Shown piece after piece: positions 1-7,246 of a stretch of DNA of 9,853 bases. The DNA comes from JBQCDV01 sp051960855 (GTDB taxonomy: Bacteria; Actinomycetota; Actinomycetes; JAJZTN01). Positions within the stretch are counted from its first letter, which is position 1; each line of letters begins with the position of its first letter. The notes below the pieces were generated by a model. The model had not been told where the DNA came from. It was given only the letters and a program-made list of their open reading frames with translations, and did not search any database. The DNA is taken from positions 1 to 9,853 of the forward strand of contig JBQCDV010000201.1 of assembly GCA_051960855.1 (NCBI GenBank), in the 5' to 3' direction. The translations under genes were made by a program, and so were the position numbers.

Positions 1-11
1 AGAGGCGCAGC

Positions 12-314
12 GTGGCGAACATCGGACGGCTTCCCGCTCCCCTGGCGGAGCACTGGGACTGGCAGCAGCAGGGCGCCTGCCGGGAGGTGGGCTCCGACAA
101 CTTCTTCGCGCCGCCCGGCGAGCGCCCCTCGGCCCGGCTCCGCCGGGAGACCAAGGCCAAGGCCGTCTGCGCTACGTGCACGGTGCGCGAGGCGTGCCTG
201 TCGTGGTCGTTGAAGGTGCGCGAGCCGTATGGCGTGTGGGGCGGGGCAACTCCCGACGAGCGGCTGGCGATCCTCAACGGCACAGCCGGGACCGCCGCGG
301 CCGCGGCCTCCTGA
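12..314 (+). CDS. WhiB-family Fe-S transcriptional regulator, WhiB3/WhiD type (left paralog)
   Basis: A 100-residue WhiB-like protein. WhiB proteins carry an oxygen- and NO-sensitive [4Fe-4S] cluster and control transcription with the primary sigma factor. The four cluster cysteines are visible at C23, C53, C56 and C62 (C-x29-C-x2-C-x5-C), followed by the G(V/I)WGG turn at 74-78 and a charged C-terminal stretch. The N-terminal IGRLPAP and WDWQ elements and the REPYGVWGG segment are closest to WhiB3 (mycobacteria) and WhiD (Streptomyces). All four cysteines and the turn are at the same residue numbers as in the second WhiB gene at 9462-9758, so the two are paralogs. The start is GTG at 12, preceded by GAGG at 2-5; the promoter, and any longer N-terminus, would lie outside the window. 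The C-terminus is an alanine-rich tail instead of the usual basic end. The subgroup call is by resemblance only. Confidence 0.9.
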   Translation: MANIGRLPAPLAEHWDWQQQGACREVGSDNFFAPPGERPSARLRRETKAKAVCATCTVREACLSWSLKVREPYGVWGGATPDERLAILNGTAGTAAAAAS

Positions 315-345
315 CGCGAGGGCGGACCCACCGCCCACCCCAGAC

Positions 346-385
346 ACGACGAACGGCGAGGGCGATGGCCCTCGCCGTTCGTCGT
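346..385. terminator. Perfect 18-bp hairpin between convergent genes, likely bidirectional terminator
   Basis: Two perfectly complementary 18-nt arms (346-363 and 368-385) enclose a 4-nt GATG loop. It lies 31 bp after the whiB stop codon and 10 bp beyond the stop codon of the minus-strand frnE-like gene. There is no T-tract on either strand, which is common for actinobacterial terminators. Its symmetry and placement between two converging genes suggest that it ends both transcripts. Confidence 0.85.
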
Positions 386-395
386 ATGGGGATGG

Positions 396-1115
396 TCAGA
401 CAGCGCAGCTGTCGTCGTCGCACACGGGAGCCCCGTCGGCGCCCGGCATGACCTGCAGGCCTGCGGGGTGCGCGGCGTCCCACGCCGCCGTCAACGCCTG
501 AGTGAAAACCTCCACCGGCTGCGCGCCGGAGACGGCGAAGCGGCGATCGAAGACGAAGAACGGCACGCCCCCTGCGCCGAACTCGCGCGCCTGGGCGATG
601 TCGTCCGCCACCGCGGTTTCATAGCGCGAGGGGTCACGCAGCACAGTCGCAGCCTCGTCGTGCGGCAGCCCGACCTCAGCGGCCAGCGAGGCCAGCGTGT
701 CGTGATCGGCGACGTCCCGGCCCTCGACAAAGTAGGCAGCGAGCAGCCGCTCCTTGAGCTGGTCCTGGCGGCCGCGATCGGCGGCGAAGTGCAGCAGGCG
801 GTGCGCGTCGATCGTGTTCGCCGGTAGCGCGTCGTCGAGCCGGTAGTCGAGTCCGTCAGCTGCCGCGACCTCCGCGACCCGCTGCTGCATCGCGTCGGCC
901 TCAGCCACGGAGACGCCGTACTTCTCGGCCAGGCGCTCGGTGGTGCCAGGCCGCCCACCCGCCCAGGTCTTCGGCGTGGAGGGGTCCAGCTGGAAGCTGC
1001 GCCACGTCACCTCGACCTCGTCGCGGTGGGGGAACTGCGCCAGCGCCTTCTCCAGACGCCGCTTGCCGATGTAGCACCAGGGGCAGACGACGTCTGACCA
1101 GATCTCGATCCTCAT
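396..1115 (-). CDS. DsbA-family thiol-disulfide oxidoreductase, FrnE-like
   Basis: A 239-residue DsbA/FrnE-family protein. The redox motif CPWC is at C11-C14, immediately after the first strand (IEIWSDVVCPWCYIGKRR). The cis-proline loop GVPFF is at 183-187, and between them is the helical insertion typical of the family. No signal peptide is present, so it is probably cytosolic, as FrnE proteins are. The extreme C-terminus has a second cysteine pair, C232 and C237 (CDDDSC, a CX4C motif), like the additional pair described for Deinococcus FrnE. The ATG at 1115 is chosen because it places the family's N-terminal strand at residue 2; the frame stays open upstream into the preceding gene, and the Shine-Dalgarno is weak. 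It lies 40 nt after the GMC oxidoreductase stop codon and is probably the last gene of that transcript. The name FrnE comes from the frenolicin cluster and implies no such pathway here. Confidence 0.9.
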   Translation of the reverse strand: MRIEIWSDVVCPWCYIGKRRLEKALAQFPHRDEVEVTWRSFQLDPSTPKTWAGGRPGTTERLAEKYGVSVAEADAMQQRVAEVAAADGLDYRLDDALPANTIDAHRLLHFAADRGRQDQLKERLLAAYFVEGRDVADHDTLASLAAEVGLPHDEAATVLRDPSRYETAVADDIAQAREFGAGGVPFFVFDRRFAVSGAQPVEVFTQALTAAWDAAHPAGLQVMPGADGAPVCDDDSCAV

Positions 1116-1155
1116 GCTCAGGGCAAGGCTCGCCCGGCTTGCGGTATTCCGTCCG

Positions 1156-2946
1156 TCAGTCCGTGTGGGTGGCCGCTGGAGCCAGCCACGGCACGGGAAA
1201 GCCGAGGCCCGGGTAGTCGACGGCGCCCTGGAGCGGAGCTGTCGCGGCGACCGGTCGGTACGGCTGGCCGAGCGGCGGCCGCTGGTCGGGCTCGCCGCGG
1301 TTGGGCCACATGGCGAGGGCACGCTCGGCCAGGGCGGTGATCGTTAGGCTGGGGTTGACGCCGAGGTTCGCCGGAATCGCGGAGCCGTCCACCACATGCA
1401 GCCCGGGGTAGCCGAAGACGCGGTGGTAGCCGTCGACGACGCCGTCCGCCGGGGTGTCGCCGATGACGCAGCCGCCGAGGAAGTGCGCGGTCATGGGGAT
1501 GTTGAGCACGTCCCCGACGGTGCCGCCCGGCTCACCGCCGATACGACGAGCCACCCGGCGGATGGCGTCGTGCCCCGAGGGGATCCAGGTCGCGTTGGGG
1601 GTCCCGTGGCCGGGGCCGGAGGTGAGCGTCCAGCGGCCGAGCCGGCGTCGGGCGCGGACGGTGACGCTGGTGTCGCGGGGCTGCATGACGAGTCCGATGA
1701 CCGTGCGCTCGCTCCACCGCACCACCGACAGCGACCGCGCGAACGCCGCCGGGTCGCGCAGAGCCGCGGCTGCGAAGCGACCGAGACGCCGGGCGCGCGC
1801 GGCGCGTCGTGTGCTGCCCTCCGCGCCCCCGTCGACGAGCAGGGTGGCGAGCAAGCCCATCGCGTTGGAGCCCTTGCCGTAGCGGACGTTCTCGAGGTGG
1901 GTCTCGTCATCCGGATGGAACGACGATGAGATCGCCACGCCCGTGGCAGCAGCCAGGGCGGGGTCCACCTGCCGGGTCATCGCCCCCAGCAGGGCCTCGG
2001 AGTTGGTGCGCGTCAGGGAGCCCAGTCGCGGAGACAGGTGGGGCAGGCCACCGCTCGCACGGACGCGGTGCAGCAGCTCCTGCGTGCCCCACGCTCCCGC
2101 GGCCAGCACCACCTGCCTGCTGCTCCAGACGCGATGGCTGCGGCGTCCCAACCGCCAGCCCGTCCGCCGGGTCTCGACCTGCCAGCCGCCCGCACCGTCA
2201 GGCCGCAAGCCGGTCACGGTCGTGTCGGGCACGACCCGGACCCCGAGCCGCTCGGCCAGGTGGAGGTAGTTGGTGACCAGGGTGTTCTTGGCACCGATCC
2301 GACAGCCGACCATGCAGTTGCCGCACTCGGTGCAGCCGACGCGCTGCGGCCCGGCGCCGCCGAAGTAGGGATCGGCCACTCGCTTCCCCGGCTCGCCGAA
2401 GAAGACGCCCACGTCTGTCAGCCGGAACGTGTGGCCCCGCCCCATCTCCTCGGCCACGTCGCGCATGACCGCGTCCACCGGCGTCTCGTGCGGCACGGGG
2501 GCGGTCCCGAGCATGCGCCGGGCCAGGCGGTAGCAGTCGCGCAGCTCGGCGCGCCAGTCGGTGATGCCCGCCCACTGCCGGTCGGCGAAGAACTCTGCGG
2601 GCGGCTCGTAGTGGGTGTTGGCGTAGTTCAGCGAGCCTCCCCCGACACCGGCGCCGGCGAGCACGACGACGTCGGGCAGCCGGTGGATGCGCTGGATGCC
2701 GTGCAGTCCCAGAGCCGGCGCCCACAGGAAGCGGGACAGCTGCCAGGAGGTCCGGGCGAAGTCTTCGTCGGCGAAGCGGCGCCCGGCCTCGATCACGACG
2801 ACCCGGTAGCCACGCTCCGCCAGCCGCAAGGCCGCCACGGAGCCGCCGAAGCCGGACCCGACCACGACGACATCGGCATCGGCATCGAGGTCGGCATCCA
2901 GGTCCGCATCAGGGGCGGCATCGAGGTGGGCACCGGTACCGGTCAT
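1156..2946 (-). CDS. GMC-family FAD oxidoreductase, ChoD-like (cholesterol oxidase-type)
   Basis: A 596-residue GMC-fold flavoprotein. The FAD-binding Rossmann motif GSGFGGS is at 30-36, with the acidic ribose ligand in VIEAG at 51-55. A second FAD-contact segment, GAGVGGGSLNYAN, is at 98-110. A cysteine cluster C205, C208, C211, C215 follows, and the C-terminal GMC half contains TAHFLGG (486-492), HVVDGSAIP (517-525) and GVNPSLTITALAERA (529-543). The cluster and its GAKNT continuation resemble ChoD of M. tuberculosis (Rv3409c), which also sits next to guaB3; ChoD's physiological substrate is debated, so sterol oxidation is not claimed. The start codon overlaps the upstream aldehyde dehydrogenase stop as ATGA (2943-2946), implying translational coupling. 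A dehydrogenase/oxidase pair suggests sequential alcohol and aldehyde oxidation, but this is inference. The N-terminal 25 residues are a low-complexity Asp/Ala/Leu run of doubtful function. Confidence 0.88.
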   Translation of the reverse strand: MTGTGAHLDAAPDADLDADLDADADVVVVGSGFGGSVAALRLAERGYRVVVIEAGRRFADEDFARTSWQLSRFLWAPALGLHGIQRIHRLPDVVVLAGAGVGGGSLNYANTHYEPPAEFFADRQWAGITDWRAELRDCYRLARRMLGTAPVPHETPVDAVMRDVAEEMGRGHTFRLTDVGVFFGEPGKRVADPYFGGAGPQRVGCTECGNCMVGCRIGAKNTLVTNYLHLAERLGVRVVPDTTVTGLRPDGAGGWQVETRRTGWRLGRRSHRVWSSRQVVLAAGAWGTQELLHRVRASGGLPHLSPRLGSLTRTNSEALLGAMTRQVDPALAAATGVAISSSFHPDDETHLENVRYGKGSNAMGLLATLLVDGGAEGSTRRAARARRLGRFAAAALRDPAAFARSLSVVRWSERTVIGLVMQPRDTSVTVRARRRLGRWTLTSGPGHGTPNATWIPSGHDAIRRVARRIGGEPGGTVGDVLNIPMTAHFLGGCVIGDTPADGVVDGYHRVFGYPGLHVVDGSAIPANLGVNPSLTITALAERALAMWPNRGEPDQRPPLGQPYRPVAATAPLQGAVDYPGLGFPVPWLAPAATHTD

Positions 2947-4523
2947 GGCCGACCCAGCCGTCGCAGCGTCCGCAGCCCCAGCGTGAGGGTCCTCGCCCAC
3001 CGCCGCCCGGTCGTTCCAGCCGGCACGCCCAGCCCGAGTCGTGCGACCGCGATCGTCTGCGGCTCGGTGTAAGCGAGCAGCCCTTCCTCCCCGTGCCGCC
3101 GGCCCAGTCCCGACTCGCCCCACCCGCCCATCGGCGCCGCGACCGAGCCCCACGCCGCACCGTAGGCCTCGTTGATGTTGACGGTCCCGACGCGCAGCCG
3201 TCGCGCGACCGCCTCGGCGCGGGCGATGTCTCGGCTCCAGACGCTGGCGTTGAGCCCGAACGCCGTCTCGTTGGCGCGCGCCACTGCCTCGTCCTCGCCA
3301 CGGAAGGTGCTCAGCGACACGACCGGCCCGAAGGTCTCCTCGGCATAGCAGTCCATCTCCGGCGTCACACCCGTCAGCACGGTGGGCTCGTAGAAGTAGG
3401 GGCCGAGGTCCGGGCGGGGACGGCCACCGGCGAGCAGGCGCGCGCCACCAGCAACGGCGTTCTGGACGTGGGTCTCGACCCGCGCGAGCTGACGGGCGCC
3501 GACGAGCGATCCGACCTCGACGTCGTAGTCGAGCCGGCCGCCCAGCCGCAGTCGCCGCACCCGCCGGAGGAACCGCTCGGTGAACTCGTCTGCCACGCCG
3601 GCGTCGACAAGCAGCCGCTCTGCGGAGATGCACAGCTGTCCGGCTGAGGAGAAGCAGGCGCGGACCGCCCCCTCGGCGGCCCGCTCCAGGTCCGCGTCGT
3701 GGAGGACCAGCAGGGCGTTCTTGCCGCCGAGCTCGAGGGTCGCACCGATGAGCCGCTCGCCCGCGCGCGCTGCCACGGCGCGCCCGGTCGGTGTCGAGCC
3801 GGTGAAGGTGACGAAGTCGACGGCCTCCACGAGCGCGCCCCCGACGACGGGCCCGTCTCCGACGACGACCTGGAGCACGCCCCGCGGGAGGCCGGCCTCG
3901 TGGAGCAGGTCGACGGCCCACAGCGCCGTCAGCGCGGTCTGGGTGTCCGGCTTCGTGAGCACCGCGTTGCCCGCAAGCAGCGCTGGCAGGGCGTCGCCGA
4001 TGCCGAGGGACAGCGGGTAGTTCCAGGGGCTGATGATGCCGACGAGGCCGCGCGGATGGCGCAGTTCCTGCACGCGCGTCAGGAGCGGGAAGAGACCGGG
4101 GCGACGGCGGTCGGCGAGCAGCGCCGGGCCACGCAGCCCGTAGTGCCGGGCCACGAGCGCGACGTCGGCGACCTCTTCGAAGGCGTGCAGCCGCGCCTTG
4201 CCCGACTCCAGCTGCACGAGGTCGATCACCTCGTCCTGGCGGTCGAGCACGAGGTCGTGGAAGCGCAGCAGGACAGCGGCTCGTTCATGGGGGGTGGTCG
4301 CGGCCCACGCCGGCTGGGCGCGGCGGCCGCCTGCCGCGGCCTCGGCGACGTCGTCCGGCGTGGAGACGGGAATGCGAGCGAGCTCGAGCCCCGTCCAGGG
4401 TGCGATGGTGGCCGCCGTGTCGCCCGAGCGGGACGCGACGAGGCCGCCGAGGCGCGCGCCCAGTCTGCGGGCACTCCCGACGCCCTCCTCGATGCGGCGC
4501 TCGGGACCAGGGCGGGCGCCCAC
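2943..4523 (-). CDS. gabD2: Succinate-semialdehyde dehydrogenase, NADP-type, GabD2-like
   Basis: A 526-residue aldehyde dehydrogenase, expected to oxidise succinate semialdehyde to succinate with NAD(P)+. Visible motifs are SPWNYP with N168 (oxyanion hole), FTGSTPTG at 240-247 (cofactor loop), LELGGK with general base E264, GQLCIS with catalytic nucleophile C298, and EETFGP at 395-400. The C-terminal block (VGTVNINEAYGAAWGSVAAP, then GLGRRHG and YTEPQT) is characteristic of the actinobacterial GabD2 subgroup rather than the generic family. GTG at 4523 is chosen because it has GAGG six bases upstream and begins 8 nt after the guaB3 stop; the frame is open far upstream, but that part overlaps guaB3. 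Its end overlaps the GMC gene by 4 nt. The substrate is assigned by subgroup resemblance, and a broader aldehyde range is possible. The last 30 residues are arginine-rich. Confidence 0.88.
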   Translation of the reverse strand: MGARPGPERRIEEGVGSARRLGARLGGLVASRSGDTAATIAPWTGLELARIPVSTPDDVAEAAAGGRRAQPAWAATTPHERAAVLLRFHDLVLDRQDEVIDLVQLESGKARLHAFEEVADVALVARHYGLRGPALLADRRRPGLFPLLTRVQELRHPRGLVGIISPWNYPLSLGIGDALPALLAGNAVLTKPDTQTALTALWAVDLLHEAGLPRGVLQVVVGDGPVVGGALVEAVDFVTFTGSTPTGRAVAARAGERLIGATLELGGKNALLVLHDADLERAAEGAVRACFSSAGQLCISAERLLVDAGVADEFTERFLRRVRRLRLGGRLDYDVEVGSLVGARQLARVETHVQNAVAGGARLLAGGRPRPDLGPYFYEPTVLTGVTPEMDCYAEETFGPVVSLSTFRGEDEAVARANETAFGLNASVWSRDIARAEAVARRLRVGTVNINEAYGAAWGSVAAPMGGWGESGLGRRHGEEGLLAYTEPQTIAVARLGLGVPAGTTGRRWARTLTLGLRTLRRLGRP

Positions 4524-4531
4524 CGGAGGCC

Positions 4532-5641
4532 TCAGGAGCTCACCGTGACTTCGACCCGCTGGAACTCCTTGAGGTCGGAGTAGCCGGTGGTCGCCATGGC
4601 GCGCCGGAGGGCGCCGACGAGGTTCATCGAGCCGTCCGGTACGCGGGAGGGCCCGACGAGGATCTCCTCCAGGGTCCCTACGGTGCCCACATGGACGCGG
4701 TCGCCGCGGGGCAGCTGGTCGTGGTGGGCCTCCGAGCCCCAGTGGTAGCCGCGCCCGGGGGCATCGGTCGCACGGGCCAGCGGGGAGCCGATCATCACCG
4801 CGTCCGCGCCGCAAGCAATCGCCTTGGGGATGTCGCCGCTGCGTCCCATGGAGCCGTCGGCGATCACGTGGACGTAGCGGCCGCCGGACTCGTCCATGTA
4901 GTCGCGGCGGGCGGCGGCGACGTCGGCCACCGCGCTGGCCATGGGGACCGCGAGACCGAGCACGGTGCGGGTGGTGTGCGCCGAGCCGCCGCCGAAGCCG
5001 ACGAGGACGCCTGCGGCGCCGGTGCGCATCAGGTGCAGGGCCGCGGTGTAGGTCGCGACCCCGCCGACGATGACCGGCACGTCGAGCTCGTAGATGAACT
5101 GCTTGAGGTTCAGCGGCTCCGCGCGGCCCGAGACGTGCTCGGCCGAGACGGTGGTGCCGCGGATGACGAAGATGTCCACGCCGGCGGAGACGACGACCTC
5201 GGTGAGCTCGCGCGTGCGCGACGGCGAGAGTGCAGCAGCGACCGTGACCCCTGCCTCGCGCACCTCCTTGATCCGGGCGGCGATGAGGTCGTGGCGGATC
5301 GGGGCCTGGTAGATCTCCTGCAGCCGACCCGTCACAGCTTCGGCAGGCAGCGTGACGATCTCGTCGAGCAGTGGCTGGGGGTCCTCGTAGCGGGTCCAGA
5401 GGCCTTCGAGGTCGAGCACGCCCAGGCCACCGAAGCGGCCGATGGCGATGGCGGTCTGCGGGGAGACGACCGAGTCCATGGGTGCGGCGACGAGCGGAAG
5501 GTCGAACCGGTAGGCGTCCAGCTGCCAGGTCGTGGACACCTCGTGGGGGTCCCGGGTGCGGCGGCTCGGGACGATCGCGATGTCGTCGAAGCCATACGCC
5601 CGGCGGCCGCGCTTGCCCCGCCCGATCTCGATCTCGCTCAT
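4532..5641 (-). CDS. guaB3: GuaB3-family IMP dehydrogenase-related protein
   Basis: A 369-residue TIM-barrel protein of the IMPDH/GMP reductase superfamily, matching the GuaB3 family in length and in lacking the CBS pair. Recognisable elements are FDDIAIVPSRRT (18-29), LVAAPMDSVV (50-59), VIVGGVATYTAA (190-201) and ADGSMGRSGDIPKAIACGAD (261-280). The loop that carries the catalytic cysteine in IMPDH (SICTTR) reads SAHTTR here, with H222 where the cysteine should be, so ordinary IMP oxidation through a thioimidate is not expected. Actinobacterial GuaB3 has, to my knowledge, no firmly assigned reaction. The ATG at 5641 has GAAGGA just upstream. The gene follows guaB by 34 nt and precedes the gabD2-like gene by 8 nt, the same guaB-guaB3 pairing seen in mycobacteria and Streptomyces. 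Confidence 0.92.
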   Translation of the reverse strand: MSEIEIGRGKRGRRAYGFDDIAIVPSRRTRDPHEVSTTWQLDAYRFDLPLVAAPMDSVVSPQTAIAIGRFGGLGVLDLEGLWTRYEDPQPLLDEIVTLPAEAVTGRLQEIYQAPIRHDLIAARIKEVREAGVTVAAALSPSRTRELTEVVVSAGVDIFVIRGTTVSAEHVSGRAEPLNLKQFIYELDVPVIVGGVATYTAALHLMRTGAAGVLVGFGGGSAHTTRTVLGLAVPMASAVADVAAARRDYMDESGGRYVHVIADGSMGRSGDIPKAIACGADAVMIGSPLARATDAPGRGYHWGSEAHHDQLPRGDRVHVGTVGTLEEILVGPSRVPDGSMNLVGALRRAMATTGYSDLKEFQRVEVTVSS

Positions 5642-5675
5642 GCTTCCTTCCGAACGCCGCCCGCCGTGGCTGGGG

Positions 5676-7193
5676 TCAGCGGCTGTAGTTGGGCGCCTCG
5701 ACGGTCATCTGGATGTCGTGGGGGTGGCTCTCCTTGAGCCCCGCCGAGGTGATCCGGACGAACCGTCCCTTGTCCTGGAGCTCGGGGATCGTCGCGGCGC
5801 CGACGTAGAACATCGACTGCCGCAGGCCGCCGATGAGCTGGTAGGCGACGGCGGCGAGTGGGCCGCGGTAGGGCACCTGGCCTTCGATGCCCTCGGGCAC
5901 CACCTTGTCGTCGTCGTTGACGTCACCCTGGAAGTAGCGGTCCTTGGAGTAGGACGTCCCCCGCCCCCGCGACTGCATCGCGCCCAGGGACCCCATGCCG
6001 CGGTAGGACTTGTACTGCTTGCCGTTGACGAAGACGAGCTCGCCGGGGGCCTCCGTACAGCCGGCGAGCAGCGAGCCGAGCATGACAGTGCTGGCGCCGG
6101 CGACGATCGCCTTGGCGATGTCGCCGCTGTACTGCAGGCCGCCGTCCCCGATGACAGGGACGCCCGCGGGGCGAGCGGCCTGCGCCGCCTCGAGGATCGC
6201 GGTCACCTGAGGGACCCCGACGCCGGCGACCACGCGAGTCGTGCAGATCGACCCCGGACCCACTCCCACCTTGACACCGTCGGCTCCGGCGTCGACGAGA
6301 GCCTGGGCGCCTGCCCGTGTGGCCACGTTGCCGCCGATGACGTCCACGTGGGCAGCGGCCGGCTCCGCCTTGAGCCGTCGCACCATGTCCAGCACCCCGC
6401 GCGCGTGGCCGTTGGCGGTGTCGACGACGAGCAGGTCGACGCCGGCGTCCACCAGCGCCATCGCGCGCTTCCACGCGTCGTCGAAGAAGCCGACGGCCGC
6501 GCCGACACGCAGCCGCCCGGAGTCGTCCTTGGTGGCGTGCGGATGCTGCTCGCTCTTGACGAAGTCCTTCACCGTGATGAGGCCCTGGAGCAGGCCGTCG
6601 GCATCGACGAGGGGGAGCTTCTCGATCTTGTTGCTGGCGAGCAGCCGCAGCGCGACGTCCTTGTCGACGCCGACCGGCGCCGTCACGAGAGGCATCGGGG
6701 TCATCACGTCGCGCACGAGCCGCGTGCGGTCGGTCTCGAAGCGCAGGTCGCGGTTGGTGATGATGCCGACGAGCCGACCGTCGTCCTCGACCACCGGCAG
6801 CCCGGAGATGCGGAAGCGGCGGCACAGCGACTCGACCTGCTCCAGCGTCGCGCTCGGCGCGATCGTCACCGGGTGGCTGACCATGCCTGCTTCGGACCGC
6901 TTCACCAGGTCCACCTGGCCGGCTTGGTCCTCGATCGAGAGGTTGCGGTGCAGCACACCCAGGCCGCCTTCGCGCGCGATGGCGATCGCCATCCGCGCCT
7001 CGGTGACGGTGTCCATGGCTGCGCTCAGCAGCGGCATCCGCAGCGAGATCCGGCGGGACAGCTGGGCGCTGGTGTCGGCCTCGCTCGGGATCACGTCGGT
7101 GTGGCCGGGCAGCAGCAGCACGTCGTCGAATGTGAGCCCCAGGGGAGCGACGAGCGAGGCTTCGACACCGACGGTGGCGCTGGGCTCAGACAC
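5676..7193 (-). CDS. guaB: Inosine-5'-monophosphate dehydrogenase (IMPDH)
   Basis: A 505-residue IMPDH, which oxidises IMP to XMP with NAD+, the committed step of guanine nucleotide synthesis. The barrel starts with LTFDDVLLLPG, is interrupted by two CBS domains (roughly residues 102-218) and resumes with the nucleotide-binding region VDTANGHARG. The catalytic loop GPGSICTTR contains the nucleophile C317, followed by GDGGLQYSGDIAKA. The mobile flap holds the Arg-Tyr dyad R419-Y420 in KDRYFQGDV. Length and domain order are canonical. The GTG at 7193 is preferred over the in-frame GTG at 7199: GGAAGG (7201-7206 on the minus strand) is 7 nt from the former but only 1 nt from the latter. The gene starts 53 nt after the bldM-like stop codon and heads the tightly packed guaB-guaB3-gabD2-GMC-frnE run. 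Confidence 0.97.
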   Translation of the reverse strand: MSEPSATVGVEASLVAPLGLTFDDVLLLPGHTDVIPSEADTSAQLSRRISLRMPLLSAAMDTVTEARMAIAIAREGGLGVLHRNLSIEDQAGQVDLVKRSEAGMVSHPVTIAPSATLEQVESLCRRFRISGLPVVEDDGRLVGIITNRDLRFETDRTRLVRDVMTPMPLVTAPVGVDKDVALRLLASNKIEKLPLVDADGLLQGLITVKDFVKSEQHPHATKDDSGRLRVGAAVGFFDDAWKRAMALVDAGVDLLVVDTANGHARGVLDMVRRLKAEPAAAHVDVIGGNVATRAGAQALVDAGADGVKVGVGPGSICTTRVVAGVGVPQVTAILEAAQAARPAGVPVIGDGGLQYSGDIAKAIVAGASTVMLGSLLAGCTEAPGELVFVNGKQYKSYRGMGSLGAMQSRGRGTSYSKDRYFQGDVNDDDKVVPEGIEGQVPYRGPLAAVAYQLIGGLRQSMFYVGAATIPELQDKGRFVRITSAGLKESHPHDIQMTVEAPNYSR

Positions 7194-7222
7194 GGACACA
7201 CCTTCCGACGCGGCAGGCCTCC

Positions 7223-7228
7223 ATGCTA
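7223..7228 (-). promoter_or_regulatory. Possible -10 element of guaB
   Basis: On the minus strand the short gap between the bldM-like gene and guaB contains TAGCAT, which fits TANNNT and would give a leader of about 20-25 nt with the guaB Shine-Dalgarno at 7201-7206. No convincing -35 is found at 17-18 nt spacing (the hexamer there is GCTAGC or CGCTAG). guaB may instead be read through from bldM. Confidence 0.25.
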
Positions 7229-7246
7229 CGGGCCGAGCACGGCGGG

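Noticed and set aside
1116..1322. N-terminal extension of the FrnE-like protein to 308 residues
   Set aside because: It overlaps the end of the GMC gene and encodes Arg/Ser/Pro-rich shadow sequence before the conserved DsbA first strand.
4524..4814. N-terminal extension of the GabD2-like protein to 623 residues
   Set aside because: It overlaps the guaB3 coding region in another frame and is Arg/Pro-rich shadow sequence without family similarity.
7194..7199. GTG at 7199 as the guaB start
   Set aside because: The Shine-Dalgarno GGAAGG is only 1 nt away; the GTG at 7193 has the proper 7-nt spacing.
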